DNA of 29,107 nucleotides from Pigoraptor vietnamica (lineage: Eukaryota; Opisthokonta; Filasterea): NCBI GenBank assembly GCA_943704525.1, contig CALSCQ010002402.1, forward strand, positions 15,001 to 44,107, in the 5' to 3' direction. The position numbers and the translations under genes were made by a program. Below are positions 11,601 to 20,670 of this stretch, one piece after another; position 1 is the stretch's first letter, and each line of letters begins with the position of its first letter. Below the pieces are notes generated by a model. The model did not search any database, was not told the origin of the DNA, and was given only the letters and a program-made list of their open reading frames with translations.

Positions 11601-14600
11601 CACGCTGCCGAAGCAGCCGCACCCGCGCACGTTCCTGCTGGACGGCCTGAACCTGCCCCTATTCCAGTGCCGCGACGGATTCCGGTTCTCCGACGCATTG
11701 AACACGTCTTGCCATGACGTGGACGAGTGCGACGAGGGGATCGACGACTGCCACGACATGTAAGCGTTTGCCGCGATTGCTTTCGGGAATTGCTGTTTCG
11801 AATTGCCCACTAACTCATCGCTCACCGCGATCGCAGGGCGAATTGCACGAACACGATAGGCTCGTTCTTGTGCGACTGTCGCGAGGGCCTCGTCGGCTCG
11901 GGCCATGGCAACGCAACAGGGTGCCACAGCCCCTTTGCGACCTGCACCGACCTTGACTGCTCGTGCAACCCCGGCTACGCGGGCGACGGCGTCGTGTGCG
12001 TCGATGTCGACGAGTGCGCACTGGCGGCGGCGAACAACGCGACGCTGTGCGACGCGAACGCCGTGTGCTTGAACGTACCGGGGAGCTTTAAGTGCGTCTG
12101 CTACAGCGGATACACGGGGCCCGGCACCATCTGCTTCCCCGAGGGGTCCAGCTGCGCCTACGCCGACGAGTTGTCGTTTGCTGCTGTGAACGCCACCCCC
12201 GGACAGACGGTCAGTCTGCGGGCGATGGGCGTCCTTGATCCGAGCGCCGTGGGCCTCATGGATGTGCGCTGCACGCCCCCCGACTGGAACGCCACGGCCC
12301 TTGGCGCGCTGCCCGCGCAGGGCGCCGTGTTCTGGTACCTCGTACGCGGTTTTGGCGGTGCCATGACTGCGAGCATGTGTGGTGGAGCTAGCGCTCCCTT
12401 TGCCAGCCTCATCCAAGTCTTCGTCGGTGGGTGCTGCTGACTATGCGTGGGAGAGGGAACGCCTCGTCTGTGCAATGCCGACTACTTACTCCGACAACAC
12501 TATTTGTGTTTGCAGCGTGCGCCAGTGAACAGTGCCTCTCGCCGCCGGTTGCCAAGACAACCTTGTGTGGCATGCACTCGTCGGTCACGTGGACATCCAC
12601 GAGCCTTACAAACTATTACGTGGCCGTGCGCACACGCGGCGCCGCGGTCGGCGCGTTCGACCTCAGCGTGTCTGGCACCATGCCTCCGTGCTCGCCCACG
12701 TGCGCCAACGGGGGTACCTGCATCGGATTTAACAGGTATGCACACGCGCGCTCTTGATGGAGAGGCTCAAAGTGTGAGACGCATGCGCGCATGCAACCGA
12801 ATGGTCAGTGCGGCAAGCGCTTATGGCCGCTTCTTTTGCAGATGTGCGTGCAAGCCCGGATTCGAGGGACCCGACTGCTCGCGTCAGACGGACGCCTGCA
12901 AGGGCGCCGTGTGTCACGCGAGGGCCACGTGCGTGTCCATCGGAGGCAAGGCCACGTGCTCGTGCATGGCGGGCTTCGCGGGCGACGGCGTCCTCTCGTG
13001 CGAAGACATTGACGAGTGCGCCAACAACTCGACGGCCGCCTGCTTTCCCAACGCGACGTGCGTCAACACAGTCGGCTCGTTCCGTTGCGTGTGCCCGCCG
13101 GACTCGGTGGGCGACGGCCGCGGCGATTCGGGCTGCCTGTACCGCACCATTCCGCCGCAGCCCGGCCGCTACTACGTCGGCGTACGGGGCGTGTCTGCGT
13201 CGGGCCTCCGCTCGCCTGTGGCGTGGAGCAACGGCGTCATGGTCGATATTTCGGCGCCCCTTGTGACGCCGCCGACAATTGTGAACCTCGACTCCCTGCG
13301 GAAGGGCGATCTCAAGGCGATCGGCTACCACGGGAACGCGACGGACCTCGGCACGACGTGGGCGGCGGATGATCCGGAGTCTGGCGTGATTGCGTACGTG
13401 TGGTCCATTGGCCTGGCGCCGAACGGAACGGACGCGTACGGCCCGGCCACGCTCGCTGTCAAGGGCAAGGAGGACTACTCTCAGCGCATGCGCGCGAGCG
13501 GTCTCGCGCTCGTGCACAACGCGACGTACTTTGTGACGGTCCTTGTTGTGAATGGCGCGCGTTTGGAAACGGTCGGATGGTCGCAGGGTGTGCGCGTCGA
13601 CCTCACTCCCCCGGATGCCTCGGGGGCGTTTGTGGTGACGCTCATCAACGGCAACGACGCGAACCCCGGCGGCGGCTTCATTCTGAGCACGGCGGATTCG
13701 GAGATGGCCATTCGCTACGGCGGCTTTGACGAGCCCGAGAGCTTCATTGTGTGAGTTGCCGTTGCTTTGCGGTGTGTTGTTGAGCGGTGATTGTCGCAGC
13801 TGTGCTTAACTTATTCCAATTACCGCGCACGTCAGATACTACTCGTGGGCGATCGGCTCCGTGCCCGGGGGAGAGCAGGTGCAGCGCTTCATCTCGGTGG
13901 GCACCGCGAGCAACACGACAGCTCTACGACGCCCCGTGGGCGACGCGCTTCTCAAGCGCAACGACACGGATGGCCTCACCATGGGCCTGTACGCCGGCGA
14001 CGTCGAGAACCTCAGCGAGACCGCGCTGCGCAAGTTCCACGCCAAGTTCAAGCTGGAGCCGTTCCGTGGCCTGTGGAGCAGCATCCGCGCGACGAACGCG
14101 GCCGGCCTCTCGAGCATCAAGTCGGTGGAGGAGCCCGTGGTGACGATCAGTCCCGCCGACACGGTGGTGTCGCAGCCAGGCCCCGTCGTCCTAACGCTCT
14201 CCTCGGGCGAACCGTCCGCCGCGGTCGTCACGCTGGCGGTAGATGCCGACGACCGCGTGGCGGGGGCGCCCCTCGTCGTCGGTGCCATCACGCACGAGCG
14301 CCTGACGCAGGATTACACCTCGGGCGCCGACAGCGGCCGCTTCCTGCAGTCGCCCGACCGCGCCCCTGCGACGTTTGGGTACATGACGGTCTACCTCAAC
14401 GTGTCGTTCGCCTTGTCGAAGACGGCCAACAGCGTGCTCGTGAGCACTCTGGTCGACACGTCGTTCATGAGCACTCTCCTGCTCGACGAGGATGTAATGC
14501 TCTTGCAATTCGACGTCGAGACGATGACATGGGGTCCCGCGTACTTGTCGTGCCCTCCGGACGTGCGCGAGCGCTCGTTCGACCGCATCTCGGGCAAACT

Positions 14601-16446
14601 GACTGTGAGGATATGCCCCCCCAACACCGCTGGCACCGCCCCTGCGTCGCCGTCTGCGTCGCCGTCCGACTTTGGGTCCGCTTCGCCGCCCGTGCCAAGC
14701 GCCGACCCGTCCGCCACGGTGGCGCCGCCGTCGCCATCGCCTGTGGACGGTGTGTCGCCTTCTGCCTCTTTGATCGCCCCCGAGACACCGGGGGCGCCCG
14801 ATGCCTCGCCCGTGCCGACACCGGGCGGCCGGCGGCGACGCGCTGTGGCCAACTTCGACCAGGCCATTTTCCGGCAGTATGCGGTTGTCGGGAGCAAGCG
14901 CGCGCCGGCGTCCTCGTCCTCTGGCCTCTCGAGCGGTGCCATTGCCGGGATTGTCATCGGCACCGTCGGCGCCTGTCTCGCGGCCGCCGTGGCGGGGTTC
15001 GTCGTGTACCGCCGGCGCCACACGGGCGACTATGGCCTGAAAGTCGAGGAGCGCATTCGCACGGCTTCCATGGTGCGACAGACCCGCACGGACGTCCACA
15101 TTGTCAACCCCCTCTATGCGCGCACGATGTCAACGGAGAGCGTTGCAGAGGCGGTGAAGCCAGTGGACCTCACCCCCGCTCACATGAAGGAGTTTGTGGG
15201 ACGCGGCGAGTCGATATTCGACCGGCGCACGCGCTCGCCGCGGCCGGCGGGGACCAAGCCCACAGAGGCACTGCCTGTCGCCGCCGGCCCGAGTGGCCTC
15301 GCAGCGGACACGGCGGTGGCTGCCCTTGCGCTGGCGCAGGCGCCTGTTTTGTCTCCGGCGACGGAGGAGGTGGAGATGCAGCCCATGACCGCCGCTTCGA
15401 GCACGGAGGACGTTCACCCGCAGCCTGCTCCGGAGCAGCCCGTGGTGGAGCCCGCTCGTGCGCCAACGCCTCCTCCAGTCGCATCTGAACTTCTGAAGGC
15501 GGTCGCCATGGCACCCGCACCCGAGCCAGACGACGACAGCGAGGACACTGCGCCGGAGGGGTCGACGGGGGAGTACCACACGGCGGAGTTCCACACACCG
15601 ATGGGTGGGTCCGGCATAAGCAACGACGACGAGTCTGACGAGAGCTCCGAGGGCCAGATTTCAAGCGAGGGCGTCGCGGACACGCCGGAATCCAAGACCC
15701 GAGGGGAGGCGCTTCTTGCGCGCGAGAGAGGTGAGAGCGTTGGCCGGTTGGCTGGTTGCCAAGTTCGTTGCTAATTGTTTTTTTTTTGCCTGCAGCCGCT
15801 GCGGACGACTTTGCCTATTCGCGGCGGGCCGTCGGACTGAATACGAAGTGGTCAACTGTTCGTGCACGCAAGGAGAAGGCTCGCGGAGCTGTGTCCCAGC
15901 AAACTGCCTCGAGCGACTCCGACCCGGCCGAGGAAGCGAAGGCGGAGAAGGCGCGCATGATCGGTACGACCTGTGTTCAATTCGACGGTCGAAGTCATTG
16001 CGTGAAGCCACATGTACTCATACCTCTTTAATCAATCGCAGCTGCTGTCGACGACTTTGCTCTTAGCCGCCGTGGCGTGGGCCTCAATACGAAATGGAAC
16101 ACGCGCCGCGAAAAGAAGAAGGCCGTGCGTGCGGCAATCGACTCCAGTGCCGGCACGTCGCAAGCGGGACCGTCGACCAGTGTCTTTGAATCCCTCAGCA
16201 CCGTGGACGACGTCGCAGATGCCCCGCTCTCCGGCACTTCGAGGGAGAAGCTTCGCGAGAAGGCGCACGGTAAGCAGTCGGCCTTCATCTTCTTGGAGCC
16301 ATTCCAACATGCTGAACTCTTCCGCCGCTTTTTTTGCAGCCGATGTCGAAGGATTCGCGAAGGGCAAGTCGAAGAAGGCGCGTCCGTCGTCAGAGCACAC
16401 TGTGGACTTGACGGAGAATCGCATGGCTGGAGCAAAGGGCCAGTAG
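1..16446 (+). CDS. Giant type I membrane protein: LLTP + LECT2/M23-like + FN3-like array + GH16-like + EGF/PPC + TM (5' partial)
   Basis: Exons as read: 1-1714, 1784-2184, 2334-2544, 2644-2833, 3049-3960, 4119-4484, 4563-4613, 4721-6231, 6320-6681, 6824-8497, 8674-11759, 11837-12426, 12516-12735, 12842-13750, 13836-15730, 15796-15963, 16042-16269 and 16340-16446. All introns are GT-AG, phases match at every junction, and the sum is 4864 codons plus TAG. The frame is open at the left edge, so the start and any signal peptide lie upstream. The probable role is a cell-surface lipid- and carbohydrate-binding or adhesion receptor: the ectodomain is built of secreted-type modules, followed by one transmembrane helix and a signalling-type tail. 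I know no named protein with this order, so function is inference. The first donor (GTTCGT at 1715) is weak but is the only one that keeps phase. Exon borders are predictions. Gene identity is not assigned. Confidence 0.82.
2866..3000 (+). repeat. TG microsatellite in intron 2834-3048
   Basis: An interrupted (TG)n tract with scattered C fills most of the fourth intron of the giant gene. It ends before a short AT-rich stretch and the acceptor CCCGCAG at 3042-3048. Confidence 0.9.
3120..3720 (+). other. Domain: LECT2 / M23-peptidase-like fold
   Basis: After a cysteine-rich lead (CCQSN, CCGPCGC), residues about 920-1063 carry [20 protein letters not shown], then a strand with VVHILHVDP, then [10 protein letters not shown] and DPTLYIP. 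LECT2 has the same order: HQGVDVLC, STVYAPFTG, HVHIE and DPTAYL. In LECT2 and M23 enzymes the metal is bound by H-x-x-x-D and by the last H of H-x-H. Here the first histidine is Arg (RPGVD), Asp is kept, and H-x-H has become F-I-H. The domain is therefore probably a binding module and not a peptidase. Confidence 0.68.
3986..4042 (+). repeat. Three 19-bp tandem copies in intron 3961-4118
   Basis: The unit TGTGTCGCGTATATGCCGG occurs three times head to tail (3986-4004, 4005-4023, 4024-4042). The middle copy has one A-to-T change. The repeat lies inside an intron and does not touch the splice sites. Confidence 0.92.
4721..10720 (+). other. Domain array: about 16 FN3-like modules
   Basis: Residues from about 1282 to 3150 are a run of modules of roughly 100-125 residues. 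Each repeats three words: a tryptophan strand with 'W.gF.DPEsgi..Y..AvG' ([28 protein letters not shown]), a tyrosine strand with 'Y...VRATN..GL', and a linker with 'VD.TPP..G.V.DG' (VDFTPP, VDNTPP, VFDGPT). This is the fibronectin type III beta-sandwich pattern seen in long adhesion proteins. Modules differ strongly in sequence, so the array is old. Several introns interrupt a module mid-strand rather than at its edge, so these exons do not equal modules. Confidence 0.75.
8588..8658 (+). repeat. Uninterrupted run of about 71 T before a splice acceptor
   Basis: A pure T tract forms an extreme polypyrimidine tract in the intron 8498-8673, ending 15 nt before the acceptor CAG at 8671-8673. The exact length may be uncertain in any assembly. 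Confidence 0.9.
10720..11390 (+). other. Domain: GH16-like concanavalin jelly roll with lost catalytic motif
   Basis: Residues about 3146-3369 read in order [72 protein letters not shown] and YFTVDGVPV. Glycoside hydrolase family 16 proteins (laminarinases, xyloglucan endotransglycosylases) show 'G.L.SK..YGYF..RMKV', 'G.VTAF', 'E.D.E', 'FDP..DFHTY..EW' and 'FYVDG.PV' in the same order and spacing. At the active site the family's E-x-D-x-E is Q-L-D-F-A (11017-11031): Asp remains and both catalytic glutamates are gone. The module probably binds glycans without cutting them. Confidence 0.68.
11706..13140 (+). other. Domains: calcium-binding EGF modules flanking a PPC-like beta domain
   Basis: Two cbEGF modules begin with [12 protein letters not shown] and [12 protein letters not shown] and carry the [10 protein letters not shown] and VPGSFKCVC strands with the usual cysteines. 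Next comes a beta domain (about 12160-12690) with [43 protein letters not shown] and YYVAVRTRG. That pattern fits the bacterial-type pre-peptidase C-terminal (PPC) domain. Three further EGFs follow: [19 protein letters not shown], one starting at [13 protein letters not shown], and a cbEGF starting at DIDECANNS. The third EGF is split by the intron 12736-12841. PPC identity is less certain than EGF identity. Confidence 0.75.
13141..16446 (+). other. Membrane-proximal region, TM helix and cytoplasmic tail with NPLY motif and duplicated exon
   Basis: Two more FN3-like modules and a small beta domain lead to a Pro/Ser/Ala stalk (about 14630-14825). GGRRRR at about 14822-14839 is a furin-type site, 30-odd residues before one transmembrane helix (about 14938-15010, with GAIAGIVIG then VVYRRR as the stop-transfer). 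The tail of about 400 residues carries VNPLYAR (about 15106-15126), an NPxY-type motif known to bind PTB-domain or endocytic adaptors. It then has a long acidic/Pro-rich part, and ends in exons 16 and 17, which repeat the word DDFAxSRRxVGLNTKW. Exons 15-17 all end in phase 1 and every junction encodes Ala. Confidence 0.75.
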
Positions 16447-16491
16447 CGAATTGCGTCCCACTGCCCGCTGATTGGACAGAACCGCGCGGAG

Positions 16492-16497
16492 AATAAA
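16492..16497 (+). terminator. Poly(A) signal AATAAA of the giant gene
   Basis: AATAAA lies 46 nt after the TAG stop (16444-16446) and before the next gene's ATG at 16663. Confidence 0.6.
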
Positions 16498-16662
16498 ACC
16501 GTGTATGGACAAGCGCTATTCTTAGTAGCGGTGGGGTGATTGCGCGTCACGCCGGTGACGAACTTTTGGGGCCGACAGTGCGCTCAAGGGCATCCGTTGT
16601 CATGTTGTTCTTAATCTCAACAAGGACAATAGCACGTGTTTGTGTGCGTATTGAGAACGAGA

Positions 16663-19557
16663 ATGAGAGGGGCGCTGCACGAGCGCCGCACGACGGCGAT
16701 TATTCGCTGGCCCGTGGTGGTGGTTGTGCTTTTGGTCGTTTTCCTCGAACTCGTCTTCTACCTCGTCCTGCGCTGGATCCTCTGGCTTGCCGAGAAGATC
16801 TTTGTGGTGGGGCGCGCGGGAAGTGTGTCGGTGTTTTGTGAAAGTTCAGTGGTTGTGATGGCGTTTTGCTTTCTTTTGGGGGGAGTCCGTTCGCTTGTTG
16901 CGGATAGCGTCTGACGACTGCGGTTGCTGCAGAGCCCCGCGCGGCGGAAGAGGCTGCGCATGATGGGCGCGGCAAAGACCTACGAGGAGTGGCGCGCGGC
17001 TGCGCTCGAGGCCGACATTATTGACCAGAAGCAGAAGTGGAAGGAGCTCGACCGGTACGTTTGCTCCGAGTGCCACCCGGGTCCAATTCGCCTAAATGGC
17101 CGCGACTGCCGTATGTTACGACTACTGAATTGAGCATCTGCCGTGCCCGTGGCTGTTACTGGCGACGCAGGTCCGACTTCTACGACTGTGAGATGCTTCG
17201 CCGGAACCTGGCCACTCTCCAGGCGCTGAGGTCGTTGAACGACTGGAAGGGCCTCGCAGCAGCTCTGCTTCGGATGGTGCGTGCCTTGCCTAGCGTCGCC
17301 GTGTTCCGTCAGTGGTCTTCTGTGCCGATGGCCGTTCTTACCTCCTGCTTTGCAGGCCCACAAGAATCTCGGTGGCATTCACAACGAGCACTTGTACTCG
17401 CGGTCGCACATTGGGACGAAGGTCCTAATTGAGAAGTAAGTCAGTTGAAACCTTTAGCGCTCACGTCCGAAAGAGGAGAATGTCGTCAGCAACGGACTCT
17501 TCTGTGTGTGCATCTCCCACCCAGTGTGTTGTTCATTCGTTTGAAATGGTTGTCCTTGGTGCAATGGGTTTGTCTGCCATCCTCGCGCGATATCTAAAGC
17601 TGTTCCGTGCTGCCATCCCAAGCTTCGTCGCAGAGTTCCAGGCGTCGCTCCGTTTCCTCTGCGATCACCCGCGGATGCCGCAGAGCCAAAAGTCAAAGTT
17701 CTTCCGCAAGGCCGAGCAATCGTACGGGAAGTCGGCGCTTTGCCTGAGCGGCGGCGGCGGACAAGGGTTGGTTTGATTCGCATTCCTTTGGTGTGTGTGC
17801 CCCTTGCGCCGAATGTTCACGCTGAAAGCGACCGCGTCGTGCAGTTACTACCACGTCGGCGTTGTCCGTGCGCTTCTTGAGCGCAATCTACTTCCCACTG
17901 TGATAAGCGGCACGAGTGCGGGGGCGCTGATTGGGTCGATTGTCGCGACGCACACCGACAAGGAGCTGCTGGAGACGTACTTGACCCCCGAGCTCGCCCG
18001 CCACATGACGGCATGCGAGGGATCCCTCCTCCAGAAGGCCTGGCGTTTCCTAAAGACCGGCGTCGCTTTCGACGCGGAATGCTGGCTGCAGAAAACGCGC
18101 GAACTCGTCGGGGACTACACGTTTGAGGAGGCGTATGTCCGGACGGGTCGCGTGTTTAATGTCACCATCACGAGCTCGAACAGGTAATGGACGGTGCATT
18201 GCTTCCATATCTGGGTGGTTGCGTGGGCTTGCTCATTGACAGTGGTAATGCATTTGGCTGCCCAGGCACGCGCCAAGCAAGATTCTGAACTACATCACGG
18301 CGCCACACGTCGTTGTGTATTCGGCCGTCGTGGCATCGGCTGCGATACCCGGACTGCTGGCCCCCATCGAGCTGCTCATAAAGGACGAGAACGGCAACGT
18401 TGAGCCGTATCACGTGGAGGGGCTCAAGTGGACGGACGGCAGTCTCAAAACGGACCTCCCCTTCAACTCGCTCTCCCACCTCTTCAATGTCAACTTCTTC
18501 GTCGTGTCGCAAGTAAGTCTGAGTGCGGTTGCACTTCTTTTTTCTCGCGCTGTGTGCTTATTTTCGAGTCCCTCGCAGGTAAACCCGCACATTATCCCGT
18601 TTTTCTTCGATCGAACGGGATCGGCCGGACAGCCCGTCGGTGGCCGCAACCGCGGAGGGTTCTGGATCGCCGCTTTGGAGACGCTGCTCAAGCAGGACAT
18701 GAAAAAGTGGCTCACGGTGCTGCGGGACTTGGACCTGTCCCCTCAGGTGCGGATCGCACAGCTCTCACACCCGCGCACCCACGCATCCACGCCTGCATCA
18801 ACGCACCCATCTGCACTCCCACATAGTTACCATTGCGTCACTGCGTTGTGGGATTGACCACTGTTTTCCATGTATGAATCCGTTGTCGCAGATACTTGGC
18901 CACGATTGGAGCCTTGTGTTTCTGCAGGTGACGTGGCGTAGATCGCATGCATCGTGCGTGGCGTTGTCAGTGAGTGAGCCTTTTCCCTCTGACTTTTGAA
19001 TAGGAGTTTGTGGGCTCTGTGACGATCGTTCCAAGCCCCCGTCTAGACGATTACGTCAACATTGTCACGGATCCAACGCCCGCCCGGATGAAGCAGTACA
19101 TCGAAAGGGGGTAAGTGAATGTGTGATGGGGCTAATCGACGACTCGAGTGCTTCTCGTCCATAGCCAGTTGCTGATTGTTCACTGTGGATGATTGCAGCC
19201 AAGTCAACACGTGGACGAAGTCGACGATGATTGAGATGACGTACAAGATCGAGAACCTGGTCGAAGAGGTACGGCGAGCTCTTGTGAGCATAGCGCCCGA
19301 AATGCCGGGACACAAGGGGGTGCTCTTGAACAAAGCGCCGGCCGAAATGCCCCTGCACATTCATCTGACTTTCTGTGCCTTGATTCGATGCGCAGCTGTC
19401 CTTGCGTGTCAACAACGGCAACGGACTGTTCGAAGCGCTCCACGAACAGCGAAAGAACGAAGAGTCTGCGCGTCGTTTGGCGGCAGGAGCTGCGCCGGTT
19501 CACGTTGATCAGAGTGTGAGACCAGTAGGCCTCGCCCGTCGAATGACCGTGCATTGA
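16663..19557 (+). CDS. Patatin-like triacylglycerol lipase of the SDP1/TGL3-4-5 family
   Basis: Likely hydrolyses stored triacylglycerol at lipid droplets. Exons: 16663-16824, 16933-17054, 17171-17276, 17356-17435, 17623-17766, 17845-18183, 18266-18512, 18579-18746, 18892-18927, 19004-19110, 19199-19268 and 19396-19557, giving 580 residues. Residues about 15-45 are a hydrophobic N-terminal helix (VVVVVLLVVFLELVFYLVL). A DUF3336 region follows (AKTYEEWRAAALEAD, then NLGGIHNEHLYSRSHIGTK). The patatin core has the oxyanion loop LSGGGGQGYYHVGVVRALLE (about 198-217), nucleophile GTSAG (Ser about 229) and the dyad Asp in WTDGSLKTDLP (about 374). LNYITAPHVVVYSAVVASAA and VSQVNPHIIPFF are family hallmarks. 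The first ATG of the frame is taken as start. The first donor (16825) is the least certain. A 36-nt exon at 18892 is required by phase. The gene ends tail-to-tail with the Fes1-like gene. Confidence 0.88.
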
Positions 19558-19598
19558 AAACTCATCTCTCTGATCGATGTGCGTCGCATTGTATTCGG

Positions 19599-19604
19599 AA
19601 TAAA
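19599..19604 (+). terminator. Poly(A) signal AATAAA of the lipase gene
   Basis: AATAAA lies 42 nt after the TGA stop of the lipase. Confidence 0.6.
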
Positions 19605-20033
19605 CCGAATGCAGTCTGCTTCCCTTTCGGTGTGCCGATCCCGAGATTGTCAGTTAGTCATGTAAAGCCGGCCACGGCCTCTGCCGCCTTTCGAGGCCTT
19701 ACACACGTGAGCTATATGTGCATGTTCATCGTGAGGCGAACACCATACGTTCTTATACCTCAACCCCTTCTTTCAATGACGGGCTAACAGTGAATTGCCC
19801 TGGTACAAGTGTCCTTTTACGACCATCGCCAAAAACAATCGGCATTTTGACCTTTTCCACGGCGGCACGCGACGATGCCGGGTGAGGCACCCCAGCCAAT
19901 TCGATCGTTCAGCGCATGCACGAGGCCTCGGCCGAAAACTCAGCACGGTCGCCGCGGAGAATGGTCGTTCACGTGCCGCACAGCGACCGCCGGGTTGGCG
20001 CGGCGCAGACAGAGTCCGAATAGATCCAGACCA
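19605..20033. other. Convergent intergenic spacer, no gene seen
   Basis: This stretch of about 430 bp lies between the lipase 3' end and the stop of the minus-strand exchange-factor gene. I see only short unconvincing open frames, no repeat and no clear minus-strand AATAAA. It probably holds two overlapping 3' untranslated regions. Confidence 0.6.
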
Positions 20034-20611
20034 CTAGACACAAGCGCCGACCCTTCGTTGGAGTTCCTCAGCAAGCTGGCCAAATGCGGCGGCGGCCTCG
20101 CCCGACTTGTTGCGCAGAGCGCCGTTCACACACTCAACAACGCCCTCGCGTGCGAAGCAGCCGAGTACAGCTGGGTTCGGCAGCTCCTCTTCGCCCGTGA
20201 GCTGAAGGAAAAACGACAGAGCCTGCAAAACGAGCAGTTTAGAACACATCTACTGCCAACAACAAAGCAACTGCAGATTTGCCAGAAGGATTCGAAAAAG
20301 TCGCGCTGCGTCAGAGAACGCCAAAGGAGCGCAGAGACAGCGCACTCGCCTTCTCATTGATGTCCGCGTCGTCGAGATTGACGAGGCCGAGAACCGCACG
20401 AACGGCATTGTGGTCAATCACGTGCGCGGCGAACGACGGGTTGCTCTGCACGAACTGGCCCAGCATGTGCACGATCTTGCGCTGGAGGACGAGATCTGCG
20501 CACGAATTGGCAACCCGAGTCAGTTGCCCGAATACCGGAGATCACGCGCACTATCCCACATACACAACCGCGCACAGACGCATTACAACACGCATGTAAG
20601 CCCGCAAACAC

Positions 20612-20670
<59 letters not shown>

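Noticed and set aside
8737-11622. A 961-codon open frame on the minus strand, antisense to the FN3/GH16 region
   Set aside because: It is a by-product of GC-rich codon use on the plus strand. Its sequence is Arg/His/Val-rich with no domain, while the plus frame carries clear conserved modules.
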